This document shows, piece after piece, positions 43,742-52,679 of a stretch of DNA of 64,000 bases; position 1 is the stretch's first letter; every line of letters starts with the position of its first letter. The translations under genes and the position numbers were made by a program. Origin of the DNA: Pontibacter diazotrophicus (GTDB lineage Bacteria > Bacteroidota > Bacteroidia > Cytophagales > Hymenobacteraceae). Location of the stretch: the NCBI RefSeq assembly GCF_003367245.1, contig NZ_QRGR01000004.1, positions 186,001 to 250,000 on the forward strand. The letters are read 5' to 3'. Below the pieces are notes generated by a model. It was not told where the DNA came from, ran no database searches, and saw only the letters and a list, made by a program, of their open reading frames with translations.

Positions 43742-44753
43742 TAACTCGAAAACAGCCATAGTTATCCTTAACTGGAACGGGCTGCGGTACTTAAAAGAGT
43801 TTCTGCCATCGGTGGTGGCGCATAGTGTGGGCTGCCAGGTTATCGTAGCCGACAATGCCTCTACCGATGGCTCTGTTGCTTTTTTGCAGGACCACTACCC
43901 GCAGGTGCGCATTATTCTGCTGCCGGAAAACTATGGTTTCTGTGAAGGTTATAACAAAGCACTCAGGCAGATAGAAGCAACTTATTATGTGCTGCTAAAC
44001 TCTGATGTGTCTGTGCCTGCCGGTTGGTTAGAACCAATTACAGAGTTGATGGACGCTGATGCCAGTATAGCTGTTTGCCAGCCTAAAATAAACTCCCAGC
44101 AACACCCGGGCTATTTTGAGTATGCCGGTGCCGGAGGTGGTTTGTTAGACACATTGGGCTATCCCTTCTGTCGGGGCCGCTTGTTTGAGACGCTGGAGGA
44201 GGATAAGGGGCAGTATAACGATGTGCAGGAGATTTTCTGGGCCACAGGTGCCTGTATGTTTGTGCGGGCGGATGTTTTTCATAGTTTGGGAGGCTTAGAG
44301 CCTGCTTTTTTTGCCCATATGGAGGAAATTGACTTTTGCTGGCGCGCCAAGAATGCAGGCTATAAAGTAATGTACAATGGCCACAGCCAGGTGTATCATG
44401 TGGGTGGCGGCACGCTGCATAAATCTAATCCCCGAAAAACTTACCTGAACTTCCGGAACGGGCTGGCCTTGTTGTATAAGAACATCCCATCAAAAGAGCT
44501 TTTATCATCGATGATGTTGCGTGTAGTGCTGGATTGGATTGCGGCCCTACGTATGGTGTTAGCCGGCCAGACAAAAGATGCGCAGGCTGTGTTACATGCA
44601 CATACAGACCTGCTCCGCCACAGGCACTATTGGCGAAACCGCAGGAAAGCACAACAACTCAAGGGCAATTTCCCGGACATGCCAGGCGTTTACAAAGGCA
44701 GTATTGTCTGGCAATATTTTATCAGGCAGAAAAGAACGGTAGCGGGACTATAG
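43731..44753 (+). CDS. Glycosyltransferase family 2 (TTG start inside ybaB)
   Basis: The 340-residue enzyme begins at TTG (MAYSNSKTAIVILNWNG), 11 bases before the end of ybaB. It has VIVADNASTDGSVAFLQ, YGFCEGYNKAL and YYVLLNSDVSVPAGWL, then the ATGACMFVRADVFHSLGGL and AHMEEIDFCWRAK blocks of rhamnosyltransferase-like GT2 proteins. The N-terminus seems complete at the TTG. It converges with and overlaps the PspC gene by six bases. It may add a sugar to lipid- or polymer-linked glycan; nothing links it to the clusters at 10-38 kb. Confidence 0.9.
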   Translation: MAYSNSKTAIVILNWNGLRYLKEFLPSVVAHSVGCQVIVADNASTDGSVAFLQDHYPQVRIILLPENYGFCEGYNKALRQIEATYYVLLNSDVSVPAGWLEPITELMDADASIAVCQPKINSQQHPGYFEYAGAGGGLLDTLGYPFCRGRLFETLEEDKGQYNDVQEIFWATGACMFVRADVFHSLGGLEPAFFAHMEEIDFCWRAKNAGYKVMYNGHSQVYHVGGGTLHKSNPRKTYLNFRNGLALLYKNIPSKELLSSMMLRVVLDWIAALRMVLAGQTKDAQAVLHAHTDLLRHRHYWRNRRKAQQLKGNFPDMPGVYKGSIVWQYFIRQKRTVAGL

Positions 44754-44966
44754 GTCCCAGACAGTGCTGCGCTCACGGCGCCAGTGCTTGTGCACGTTCA
44801 TCCAGAACGCCAGCATCAGGTAAATGAGCACGGGAGAGCCCATCGTCAGAAAAGAAAGGTAAATAAATGAAAGGCGGATGCTACTGGTAGCAATGCCAAG
44901 CTTATCACCCAGCATGGTACACACTCCAAATGCACGGGATTCGATAAAGTATTGCAGTCGCTTCAT
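44748..44966 (-). CDS. PspC domain membrane protein
   Basis: The 72-residue protein starts MKRLQYFIESRAFGVCTMLG and has the single hydrophobic segment SFIYLSFLTMGSPVLIYLML, which is the PspC domain. PspC-type proteins are small inner-membrane stress sensors or regulators. This one has only the PspC part, which is the common short form in Bacteroidota. Its last six bases overlap the end of the convergent GT2 gene. Confidence 0.85.
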   Translation of the reverse strand: MKRLQYFIESRAFGVCTMLGDKLGIATSSIRLSFIYLSFLTMGSPVLIYLMLAFWMNVHKHWRRERSTVWDL

Positions 44967-45106
44967 TTACGTTAAGTTTAATTCACTAATTTACGCTTTG
45001 TATCACAAAAGCAAAACAACTACGCTTGAATCGCTAAAATTGTAACACCTAGAATAAAGAAATTGTTTAGGGTTATATTTTTTACGATAATAGCTATCAA
45101 CAGGAT

Positions 45107-46885
45107 ATGCAACAGTACAACAAAAAGAAAAGTTTAATTCTGTTCCTTTCTCTCACCCTTAGCGTTGGCGGTTCTGGTTGCACTTTGCAGCGCATGATAA
45201 GAACAGCCGAGAAAAAGCAGGAGGTAACAGTGCAGCCCAACCCTTTGGCGGCCAATGGCCAGCAAGTAAACTTCGAACTAAAAGCGCAGGTGCCGGAGAA
45301 ACTTGTAAAATACAAGCAAACCTATAAGCTTGATATCTATTATGAGTATGACCTGGAGCGCGAAAACATCGCCACCTACAATTTTCAGTTCGGCGAATTC
45401 ATCTATGAAGGAGGAGAACCAACTATCACCAAACAGCTTTCTTTCCCTTACACACCAGAAAAAAACAAAGGTCGCCTGATGGTGCAGGGTCGTGCTATAG
45501 ACAACGAGGACGGTGATGTGCGCTATACCGATCCGGAGCAGGTAGCAACTGGTTTGGTAACGACCCCGCTCCTGCTGGTTCGGAACAATGACTTTAACTT
45601 TATACCAGATACTTATAAAGAGAAAGCCGACCAACCTGCCAGGTTTGACTTCTTTTTTGAGGAGAATCAGGCAAAACTCCGCAGCAACCTCGGGGCCAGG
45701 CTGCAGGTGCTTGACCAGTATGTGCTGGATAACGTTGATGCACAGAAAATTACTATTACGGCGAGCCAATCGCCGGACGAGTCAGGCAGCAGGCTGGCTG
45801 AAAAGCGGGCACAGACCTTGGAAGACTACTACCGCAAAAAACTGAGAACGCTTGATTACAGCGGGAAAAAAGTAAACGTCCAAACAAATATTCAAGAGGC
45901 TGGTCTGGATGCACTGGTGCAGAAACTGCAGGCATCCGCGCTTCCCAAAGAGGAAAAAGACGAAGCCCTTGCTATTCTCAACAGCGACCAAAGCCAGCAG
46001 GCTAAACTAAATGCCCTAAAGCAGGCACAGGCATATGATTATATAGAACGCTATATCTTCCCGGGGCTCCGCACCGCTCGCGTGGAGATGAACTATAACC
46101 GCAGCCGCAAATCAGATTATCAGTTGTACATACTCGCTAAAAAGATTGCAGAGGAAAAAGCAGATGCAGATGAGCTGACGGAACAAGAACTGCAGTACGC
46201 CGCCACTCTTACGCCCCTATTAGCGGAAAAGCGGAAACTTTACGAAGCAGCTGTTAAAACCACCGATAAGTGGCCTGCTTATTACAACCTGGGCGTGGTA
46301 TACAACGAGATGGCCCGCAAAGATTATCGGCCTGAGGCGAAGAAAGCGCTACTGGATAAGGCCATCCATAACCTTTCCTTTGCTGGTTTCCGGAACCCCT
46401 CCCCACAGGTATACTATAGCCTGGCCAGTGCCTACCACCAGCGTGGCGATATGCTGGAGGCGCTGCAGTACTATGATTACGCTATAAAGCTGGGAGCCGA
46501 AGAATCTGTTTTGCAGCAAATATTTGCCGATAAAGCGGCCCTAGAAATAGAGATTGGGCAGTACAACGATGCCATCGCCAGCCTGCATTATGCCGGCGAC
46601 AGCTACCAGACTAACATGAACCTTGGCCTCAGCTATATGCTGAAAGAGAATTTCGAGGGAGCAGAACGTTTCTACAACCGGGCGATTGAATTGAAGCCCG
46701 ACGATGCCCTGGCCTATTACAGCATGGCCCTGCTTGGCGCCCGCACGCAAAATGAACCGCTGCTAAAGCATGGCCTGCTCCGAGCCATACAGGCAGACCG
46801 CACCTACATGGAACGGGCTATCAACGACCCGGAATTTGAAGCTTACCGAAGCAAAGAGTCCTACAAAGACGCCTTCAAACGCTAA
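45107..46885 (+). CDS. OmpA-like / TPR repeat exported protein
   Basis: The 592-residue product has an N-terminal export signal ending near a Cys (VGGSGC), which may be a weak lipobox. Residues about 50-180 are beta-rich. Residues about 180-330 resemble an OmpA-like domain (FFFEENQAKLRSNLGARLQV, ITITASQSPDES, RLAEKRAQTLEDYYRKKL), though with a long insertion. From residue about 380 to the end are TPR-like helical repeats (WPAYYNLGVVYNEMARKD, VYYSLASAYHQRGDMLEALQ, AERFYNRAIELKPDDALAYY). It should act in the cell envelope as a scaffold. The gene stands alone. Confidence 0.82.
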   Translation: MQQYNKKKSLILFLSLTLSVGGSGCTLQRMIRTAEKKQEVTVQPNPLAANGQQVNFELKAQVPEKLVKYKQTYKLDIYYEYDLERENIATYNFQFGEFIYEGGEPTITKQLSFPYTPEKNKGRLMVQGRAIDNEDGDVRYTDPEQVATGLVTTPLLLVRNNDFNFIPDTYKEKADQPARFDFFFEENQAKLRSNLGARLQVLDQYVLDNVDAQKITITASQSPDESGSRLAEKRAQTLEDYYRKKLRTLDYSGKKVNVQTNIQEAGLDALVQKLQASALPKEEKDEALAILNSDQSQQAKLNALKQAQAYDYIERYIFPGLRTARVEMNYNRSRKSDYQLYILAKKIAEEKADADELTEQELQYAATLTPLLAEKRKLYEAAVKTTDKWPAYYNLGVVYNEMARKDYRPEAKKALLDKAIHNLSFAGFRNPSPQVYYSLASAYHQRGDMLEALQYYDYAIKLGAEESVLQQIFADKAALEIEIGQYNDAIASLHYAGDSYQTNMNLGLSYMLKENFEGAERFYNRAIELKPDDALAYYSMALLGARTQNEPLLKHGLLRAIQADRTYMERAINDPEFEAYRSKESYKDAFKR

Positions 46886-46912
46886 AGCAAGGGGAGAAAA
46901 GACGTAAGTACA

Positions 46913-46942
46913 TTGGAAATTGACAGACTTCTTTTAATTTTA
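46913..46942 (+). promoter_or_regulatory. Promoter-like pair upstream of pdhB
   Basis: TTGG (46913-46916) and TAATTTTA (46935-46942), 18 bases apart, resemble -33 and -7 elements of Bacteroidota promoters (one mismatch in the -7). It overlaps the TTG that opens the longest pdhB frame, so the start at 46973 is favoured. Confidence 0.45.
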
Positions 46943-46972
46943 CCTTCTGACAAAAGATATAAAACATCATAT

Positions 46973-47959
46973 ATGCGAAGTATACAATTTAGAGAGGCTC
47001 TCCGCGAAGCCATGCAAGAGGAAATGCGCCGTGATGAGCGTGTATTCTTGATGGGGGAAGAAGTAGCTGATTATAATGGAGCTTACAAAGTGAGCCAGGG
47101 CATGCTGGATGAGTTTGGTCCGGAGCGTGTAATAGATACCCCAATTGCGGAACTTGGCTTTGCCGGTATCGGTGTGGGTGCTGCTATAAACGGCCTGCGT
47201 CCTATCATCGAGTTTATGACCTTCAACTTTTCGTTGGTGGCCATTGACCAGGTGATTAACTCTGCCGCAAAAATAATGTCCATGTCTGGTGGCCAGTACA
47301 GTGCCCCTATGGTTTTCCGTGGCCCGACTGGTAGCGCTGGTATGCTGTCTTCGCAGCACTCCCAGAACTTTGAGAACTGGTTTGCTAACACTGCCGGCCT
47401 GAAAGTGGTGGTGCCTTCTAACCCTTACGATGCTAAAGGACTTCTAAAGACTTGTATAAGGGATAACGACCCGATTATTTTCATGGAGTCGGAGCAGATG
47501 TACGGAGACAAAGGTGAAGTGCCGGAAGAAGAGTACCTGATTCCAATCGGAGTGGCTGACATTAAGCGTGAGGGCTCGGACGTAACCATTGTTTCTTTTG
47601 GCAAGATGATGAAAGTAGCACTTGCTGCTGCTGATGAACTCGCAAAAGACGGTATTAACGCAGAGGTAATTGACCTGCGCACTGTTCGCCCAATCGACTA
47701 TAAAACACTGGTGGAGTCTGTTAAAAAGACAAACCGCATGGTTGTGGTAGAAGAAGCATGGCCTTTGGCTTCCATTTCTGCTGAGCTGGCTTACCATATC
47801 CAGAGCAACGCTTTCGATTACATGGATGCCCCGGTAAAGCGCGTAACCTGCCGCGATGTGCCGCTTCCTTACGCTCCTACCCTGATTGAAGCATCGCTTC
47901 CGAACATAGAGCGTACCATCGATGCCGTGAAGCAAGTGATGTATCAAAAAGAAGCTTAA
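46973..47959 (+). CDS. pdhB: Pyruvate dehydrogenase E1 component subunit beta
   Basis: With the ATG at 46973 the protein has 328 residues, the usual length of alpha-keto acid dehydrogenase E1-beta. Signs are REALREAMQEEMRRDERVFL, MGEEVADYNGAYKVSQGM, FGPERVIDTPIAELGFAGIG, GPTGSAGMLSSQHSQNFENW and the C-terminal RVTCRDVPLPYAPTLIEASL. With E1-alpha it decarboxylates pyruvate using thiamine diphosphate and passes the acetyl group to E2. The alpha subunit gene is not next to it. A longer TTG frame from 46913 would begin in the promoter. A hairpin terminator follows. Confidence 0.94.
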   Translation: MRSIQFREALREAMQEEMRRDERVFLMGEEVADYNGAYKVSQGMLDEFGPERVIDTPIAELGFAGIGVGAAINGLRPIIEFMTFNFSLVAIDQVINSAAKIMSMSGGQYSAPMVFRGPTGSAGMLSSQHSQNFENWFANTAGLKVVVPSNPYDAKGLLKTCIRDNDPIIFMESEQMYGDKGEVPEEEYLIPIGVADIKREGSDVTIVSFGKMMKVALAAADELAKDGINAEVIDLRTVRPIDYKTLVESVKKTNRMVVVEEAWPLASISAELAYHIQSNAFDYMDAPVKRVTCRDVPLPYAPTLIEASLPNIERTIDAVKQVMYQKEA

Positions 47960-47981
47960 GTCAAGCTGATATAATAAAACA

Positions 47982-48016
47982 AAAAAGCGAAGACCTTAAA
48001 AGGTGCTTCGCTTTTT
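47982..48016. terminator. Terminator between pdhB and the convergent yihY-like gene
   Basis: AAAAAGCGAAG (47982-47992) pairs with CTTCGCTTTTT (48006-48016), and the inner bases ACCTT/AAGGT extend the stem with one bulged base. A and T tracts on both sides let it work in both directions. Confidence 0.85.
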
Positions 48017-48095
48017 GCTTTTATAGGTTTTATTACCCGATAAAAATTTTCTAGGTAAACAATCGTATACCATGATACTTGCTTGGTGATACTAT

Positions 48096-49004
48096 CTATT
48101 GTTCTGACTCTATTTCAGTGGTTTTTACTTTCACTGCGTTTTCCTGCGGTTTGATGCCTTTGTCGTGCACACGGGAGTACACCTGCGTAAACTCTGCCCC
48201 CAGCAGGAATATGATGGAAGCATAATACACCCACACAAGTATCAGCACCAGGGAGCCGGCAGCACCATAAGTGTCAGAAAGTGGATCATGCTGAAAATAG
48301 ATATTGAGTACAAACTTCCCTAGTACAAACAATATAGCGGTTACAGAAGCCCCTACCCACACATTACGCCACCGGATCTCCGCATCTGGAAGCACCTTAA
48401 AAATAGCTGCAAAAATGCATATGCTGAGGGCAATTGAAACAATGATGTTTGCAGTTGTCATGAAGTAAACAGCTACGCCAGTCATTTCCTCGCGTAAATA
48501 GTCATCTATCACACCTAAGATGATGTCTACAGCAAGGGTCACCAGCAACAGAAAACCGAAGCTAACGACCAGGGCAAGGGAAAGCAATCGGTCTATAATC
48601 AGCTTCCACCAGCCTTTCTCAGGTTTGGCTCTCACCTCCCACATCGCATTGATGGAGTCTTGCAGGGCCACAAAAACAGTAGTGGCTGTAAATATCATGG
48701 TAGCAATTCCAATAAATGTTCCGATAGCGCTGGATTCTGACTGGCTGGCATTTTCTATGATACTTTGTATCTGTTCGGCACTGTTCCGGCCAATAATACC
48801 ACCAATCTGCTCTACCAGTTCTCCTCTAACTGCTTCCTCCCCGAAAGCTGCACCGGCAATCCTGATCGTGATGATGAGTACTGCCGGCATCGAGAAGATG
48901 GTATAAAAGCCTATGATGGCCGCATAATCCAGAGGTCTGTCATCGGCAAATTCTTTGAAAGTTCTTTTTGTGATGTCCCATCCTGTCTTAAATCCTTCTT
49001 TCAT
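48096..49004 (-). CDS. YihY/virulence factor BrkB family membrane protein
   Basis: With the start at 49004 (MKEGFKTGWDITKRTFKEFA) the protein has about 302 residues; an ATG at 49040 would add 12 residues. It has about six membrane helices with the BrkB marks DYAAIIGFYTIFSMPAVLII, FVALQDSINAMWEV, VTAILFVLGKFVLNIYF and YGAAGSLVLILVWVYYASII. The family's role is not settled; older links to RNase BN were withdrawn. The end is charged and cytosolic. It is convergent with pdhB and divergent from nothing nearby. Confidence 0.9.
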   Translation of the reverse strand: MKEGFKTGWDITKRTFKEFADDRPLDYAAIIGFYTIFSMPAVLIITIRIAGAAFGEEAVRGELVEQIGGIIGRNSAEQIQSIIENASQSESSAIGTFIGIATMIFTATTVFVALQDSINAMWEVRAKPEKGWWKLIIDRLLSLALVVSFGFLLLVTLAVDIILGVIDDYLREEMTGVAVYFMTTANIIVSIALSICIFAAIFKVLPDAEIRWRNVWVGASVTAILFVLGKFVLNIYFQHDPLSDTYGAAGSLVLILVWVYYASIIFLLGAEFTQVYSRVHDKGIKPQENAVKVKTTEIESEQ

Positions 49005-49134
49005 TTGCGTCGCTAGAATAATTGAATATTGCCTGCGCAAGTATTTTTGCTGGTATTACACAGGCTCTGCTGATTTCTATTACGGCACACAAGCCATCAC
49101 GATGTCAGTAAATGATGACAAGTATGTTCATCAA

Positions 49135-49824
49135 TCATTTTTCTGCTTTTGGGCCATACCAAACCGTCACCTCTTCCAAAGGCTTACGCTTCAGATCGGG
49201 AACCTTCACCTCAGCGGCAGGATAGCCTACGGGTAACAGCAGAAAAGGCCGCTCGTTTTCCGGGCGATTCAGCAGCCTGGTCAGAAAATTCATGGGGCTA
49301 GGCGTGTGCGTAAGGGTCACCAGGCCTGCCTGGTGTATGGCTGCAATCAGGAATCCACAGGCAATACCCACTGACTCTGAAACGTAGTAGTTGTTGCGCT
49401 TCGAACCGTCTTCCTTTAAATCATAAGCCTTTTTAAACACGACGATCAGGTAAGGTGCTGTCTCTAAAAAAGGTTTTTGCCAGTCTGTACCTAAAGGAGC
49501 CAAATCTTCGAGCCACTCCGTCGTCATGCGGCCATTGTAAGAATCAAATTCTTCTTTTTCAGCCGCCTCTCTAATTTGTTTCTTCAAAGCAGGGTCAGAA
49601 ACAACACAGAAAGTCCAGGGTTGCTTGTGCGCACCTGATGGTGCCGTGGAAGCAGTCAGGAGGAGTTGTTCCATCACCTCTTTTGCAACAGGCTTATCTG
49701 AAAAGTCACGCACGGTGCGGCGCCTGTCCATAAACTGGTAAAACACCTGTGCGCGCTGCAGTATTTCTTCTGGAGACAAATGCTCAGGATGATAAGGCAC
49801 AAAAGGGAAAGGTGTAACGGACAT
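49135..49824 (-). CDS. Nitroreductase family protein
   Basis: The 229-residue flavoprotein has RRTVRDFSDKPVAKEVMEQL followed by STAPSGAHKQPWTFCVVSD, the FMN-binding start of nitroreductases. YYVSESVGIACGFLIAAIHQ and RPFLLLPVGYP are later family blocks. It reduces an unknown substrate with NAD(P)H. The length is typical. It is 43 bases upstream in sequence from the methyltransferase gene at 49868 and read in the same direction after it. Confidence 0.92.
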   Translation of the reverse strand: MSVTPFPFVPYHPEHLSPEEILQRAQVFYQFMDRRRTVRDFSDKPVAKEVMEQLLLTASTAPSGAHKQPWTFCVVSDPALKKQIREAAEKEEFDSYNGRMTTEWLEDLAPLGTDWQKPFLETAPYLIVVFKKAYDLKEDGSKRNNYYVSESVGIACGFLIAAIHQAGLVTLTHTPSPMNFLTRLLNRPENERPFLLLPVGYPAAEVKVPDLKRKPLEEVTVWYGPKAEK

Positions 49825-49867
49825 TATGAATGTACATTAAGAATTTATCAAAAAAACTCTAATTCAG

Positions 49868-50581
49868 TTATGCTTCGGCTAGTGTGAGCCTAGCCAGGTA
49901 TTCACCGAACTCCCCTTCATATAAAACCTCGAATGTAAAACCGTGCTGGATGGCATAATCTTCCAGGATAGCTGGATCGATAAAGAGCCAGTTAAACCAG
50001 CCCGTTTCCTCCTCTTTATAGTGCATGTTATACTTCACCTCTCCGTAATAACCAGCATTCAGGTCAAGCAGTACTTCCCCCTCTTCGTCTTCATACATGT
50101 ACAGGATATCTGAAGACTCCAACAGGATCTGCCCCCCAGGCTTCAGAATGTTTTTAGCATGCTCAAGAAACCGCTCCAGTCCTACCAGGTTCCCTGCTAT
50201 ACCAATGCCGTTCATCAGCATCAGGAGCGTATCATACTGCTGTTCTTTTAAGGCAAACACATCCTGCTGTAGCACTTGCTTCACGCCCCGCTGTTGCATC
50301 ACGGCTACTGCCCCAGCCGAAATATCCAGCGCAGTTACCTCCTGCCCCCGCTCCTGAAGGGCAAGGCTGTGGCTTCCTGCGCCCGCCCCAACGTCTAAAA
50401 TAGAACCCCTGCATGCTTCTAAGGCTAAAAGCTCCAACTCAGGCATCTCCTTTATACTTCGGAAAAGATAATGCACCGGAATCACATCATTCTCTGTCAG
50501 GTTACTGGCTACTACTACTACAGCGTCTTTCGCACCTTCCATGTAATCTGCCAAAGCTGTTCCTATAGGATCATTCTTCAT
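49868..50581 (-). CDS. Class I SAM-dependent methyltransferase
   Basis: The 237-residue protein has motif I ILDVGAGAGSHSLALQERG (residues about 61-79) and the acidic VTALDISAGAVAVM, then the loop DTLLMLMNGIGIAGNL (motif IV region). These indicate a soluble Rossmann-fold methyltransferase. The substrate is not known. The gene directly precedes the nitroreductase gene in transcription order with a 43-base gap, so they may form a small operon. Confidence 0.9.
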   Translation of the reverse strand: MKNDPIGTALADYMEGAKDAVVVVASNLTENDVIPVHYLFRSIKEMPELELLALEACRGSILDVGAGAGSHSLALQERGQEVTALDISAGAVAVMQQRGVKQVLQQDVFALKEQQYDTLLMLMNGIGIAGNLVGLERFLEHAKNILKPGGQILLESSDILYMYEDEEGEVLLDLNAGYYGEVKYNMHYKEEETGWFNWLFIDPAILEDYAIQHGFTFEVLYEGEFGEYLARLTLAEA

Positions 50582-50761
50582 CTTATTAAATTGATTTGAT
50601 GCAATTTCGGCACAAATTATTAAAGTAAAAACAGCTTATAATCTGTGTAAATTACAGCTATGTGCTTGAACGGGTGCATATCTGATAAATCCAATTTCCA
50701 TAACATAATATTTTACTATATATTACATTGCTTTTATTGAAAATAACTGTAGCTTTAGAAT

Positions 50762-51349
50762 ATGTTTTCTTACGCCGAGACTATGAGTACAGAAATTTAT
50801 AGCCATATTGAGCTTATGAATTTAAAACTGGAACCGAAATACCTTCGGTTGGAGAATTCCCGTAACCGTCTTCTCGATGAACTGGAAGGCCTTGATGAAG
50901 TCTTGCTGAACACACCCGCCCCGGGGGGGAAATGGTCGCTTAACCAGCATGTAGCACACCTTATACTTGTAGACAAAGTGACAATGGGTTATGTGCAACA
51001 TAAGCTGAAGAAAAAGGAGGAATTGCCCTCGTCCTCATTCTCAAATCAATTTAAATCATTTCTGCTGAAACTAGCGCTTCAGTCGGGAAGAAAATTCAAA
51101 GCACCGGCGCCTGTAGCCACAGTTCCTGATACAGCTTTGCTATCGGAACTACGCAAAGAGTGGGATGATGTGCGGTTTACTTTGGAAGATGTACTTACGG
51201 ACACACCGGACGAGTTGCTGGATAAATGCCTTTTCAAACATCCTGCTGCCGGACCACTCACCCTTCCCCAAACCCTCACATTTCTGCAGGACCATTTTGA
51301 CCATCACCTCCGCATCATACAGCAATTAAAGCAGCAATTGATAGCCTAA
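50762..51349 (+). CDS. DinB-like (DinB_2) domain protein
   Basis: The 195-residue protein has a four-helix DinB/YfiT-like fold: KWSLNQHVAHLILVDKV with a metal-ligand His near residue 64, and TFLQDHFDHHLRIIQQLK near the end with the His-x3-His pair. Members bind a metal and often act as thiol transferases, but substrate is unclear here. An ATG seven codons in (50783) is an alternative start. It is a single gene. Confidence 0.85.
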   Translation: MFSYAETMSTEIYSHIELMNLKLEPKYLRLENSRNRLLDELEGLDEVLLNTPAPGGKWSLNQHVAHLILVDKVTMGYVQHKLKKKEELPSSSFSNQFKSFLLKLALQSGRKFKAPAPVATVPDTALLSELRKEWDDVRFTLEDVLTDTPDELLDKCLFKHPAAGPLTLPQTLTFLQDHFDHHLRIIQQLKQQLIA

Positions 51350-51645
51350 ATTTAGTTTAAGTTTAGTAAAACATAAATTCACAAGCTTTGCAACGGTGCT
51401 TATAATATGCCTATCAGTTAAGACTCCTTTCATCAACTAAAGCGATAGTTGAAGATTATCTCCCCTTTCTACCGGATTCCAAGGCAGGTGGCAACGTGGA
51501 ATATTACAAATGAAATTTTATATAGCTGATCTATGACCAGTTAGTTTCAGGAGAGGCCGAAGGAACTCCAAATTAAAACAAAACATACCAGTTTTCTCGA
51601 GCAGATGCACAAAAACTAATATTTTGCATCATATTCTCATACCTT

Positions 51646-52602
51646 ATGAATACCCGTATTACCCGCTTTTTATGCGCCTCTATTTGCTCCGTCACTTTCT
51701 TTCTTGCTGCATGTGATGAAATTAAAACAACTGCTGTTTCCGTAGCTACGCCACCTGACACACAGACGTCTTCCTTACCCGGCACAGTTCTACCCGCTGA
51801 GACAAAGGCTGTTGATCCGTTGCCGACTATAGACTTGATGGCTGATGCTAAAACTGTTCTGGACCGCCCGCAGGTACCAATTTTGTGCTACCACCAGATC
51901 CGCGATTGGAAACCCACTGATTCCAGGCAGGCGAAAGATTATATTGTGCCCGTCGCTCGATTTGAAGAGCATATTAAAATGCTGGCAGATAGTGGTTACC
52001 ATACGATTCTGCCTGATCAGTTGGTGGCTTACCTCACCACGGGAGCCCCATTACCGGAAAAGCCTGTCATGCTTACTTTCGACGACACTAATCTGGACCA
52101 GTTTACTGTTGCCGCACCGGAATTGGAGAAATACGGATTCAAGGGAGTTTTCTTTGTCATGACCGTATCCTTAGGGCGTCCCCGCTACATGAGCAGAGCA
52201 CAGGTAAAGGATCTTTCAGACAGAGGCCACAGCATCGGCAGCCACACCTGGGATCACCAGAATGTGAAGAAACTCAAAAGTGAAGACTGGATAACGCAGG
52301 TAGAGAAGCCCTCAAAAGTACTGGAGGAGATTATAGGTAAACCAGTGACCTATTTTGCTTATCCTTTCGGTCTTTGGAATAAAGAAGCTATAACTGAGTT
52401 ACAAAGCCTGGGCATTACCGCTGCCTTTCAGTTAGCCAATAGCTTAGACGAAGAAAAGCCACTTTATACTGTCCGTCGCAATATTGCCAGTGGCTACTGG
52501 GGTGCGGAGACACTGCATAAAAAGATGGTAGAGAGTTATAAGCTAAATGAAGCTCCAGTTGATTTACCACACAGGCTGGCCCTCCTGCCTTCAGCGCAAT
52601 AA
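51646..52602 (+). CDS. Polysaccharide deacetylase (NodB) lipoprotein
   Basis: The 318-residue protein has a lipoprotein signal with Cys23 (FFLAAC) as the modified residue. A Ser/Thr/Pro-rich linker of about 50 residues follows. Residues about 75-285 form a NodB deacetylase domain: VPILCYHQIRDW, the catalytic and metal Asp pair D146-D147 in TFDDT, SHTWDH with the metal His200 and His204, and FAYPFG. The usual TFDDG Gly is Thr148. It may de-N-acetylate peptidoglycan or another envelope glycan. Confidence 0.92.
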   Translation: MNTRITRFLCASICSVTFFLAACDEIKTTAVSVATPPDTQTSSLPGTVLPAETKAVDPLPTIDLMADAKTVLDRPQVPILCYHQIRDWKPTDSRQAKDYIVPVARFEEHIKMLADSGYHTILPDQLVAYLTTGAPLPEKPVMLTFDDTNLDQFTVAAPELEKYGFKGVFFVMTVSLGRPRYMSRAQVKDLSDRGHSIGSHTWDHQNVKKLKSEDWITQVEKPSKVLEEIIGKPVTYFAYPFGLWNKEAITELQSLGITAAFQLANSLDEEKPLYTVRRNIASGYWGAETLHKKMVESYKLNEAPVDLPHRLALLPSAQ

Positions 52603-52679
52603 CCGTTTCTTCGTATACAAACTCTATACAATAGATAGGAATGTAGAATTCTGATGGAACTACTTTAGAGAAAAAATAA

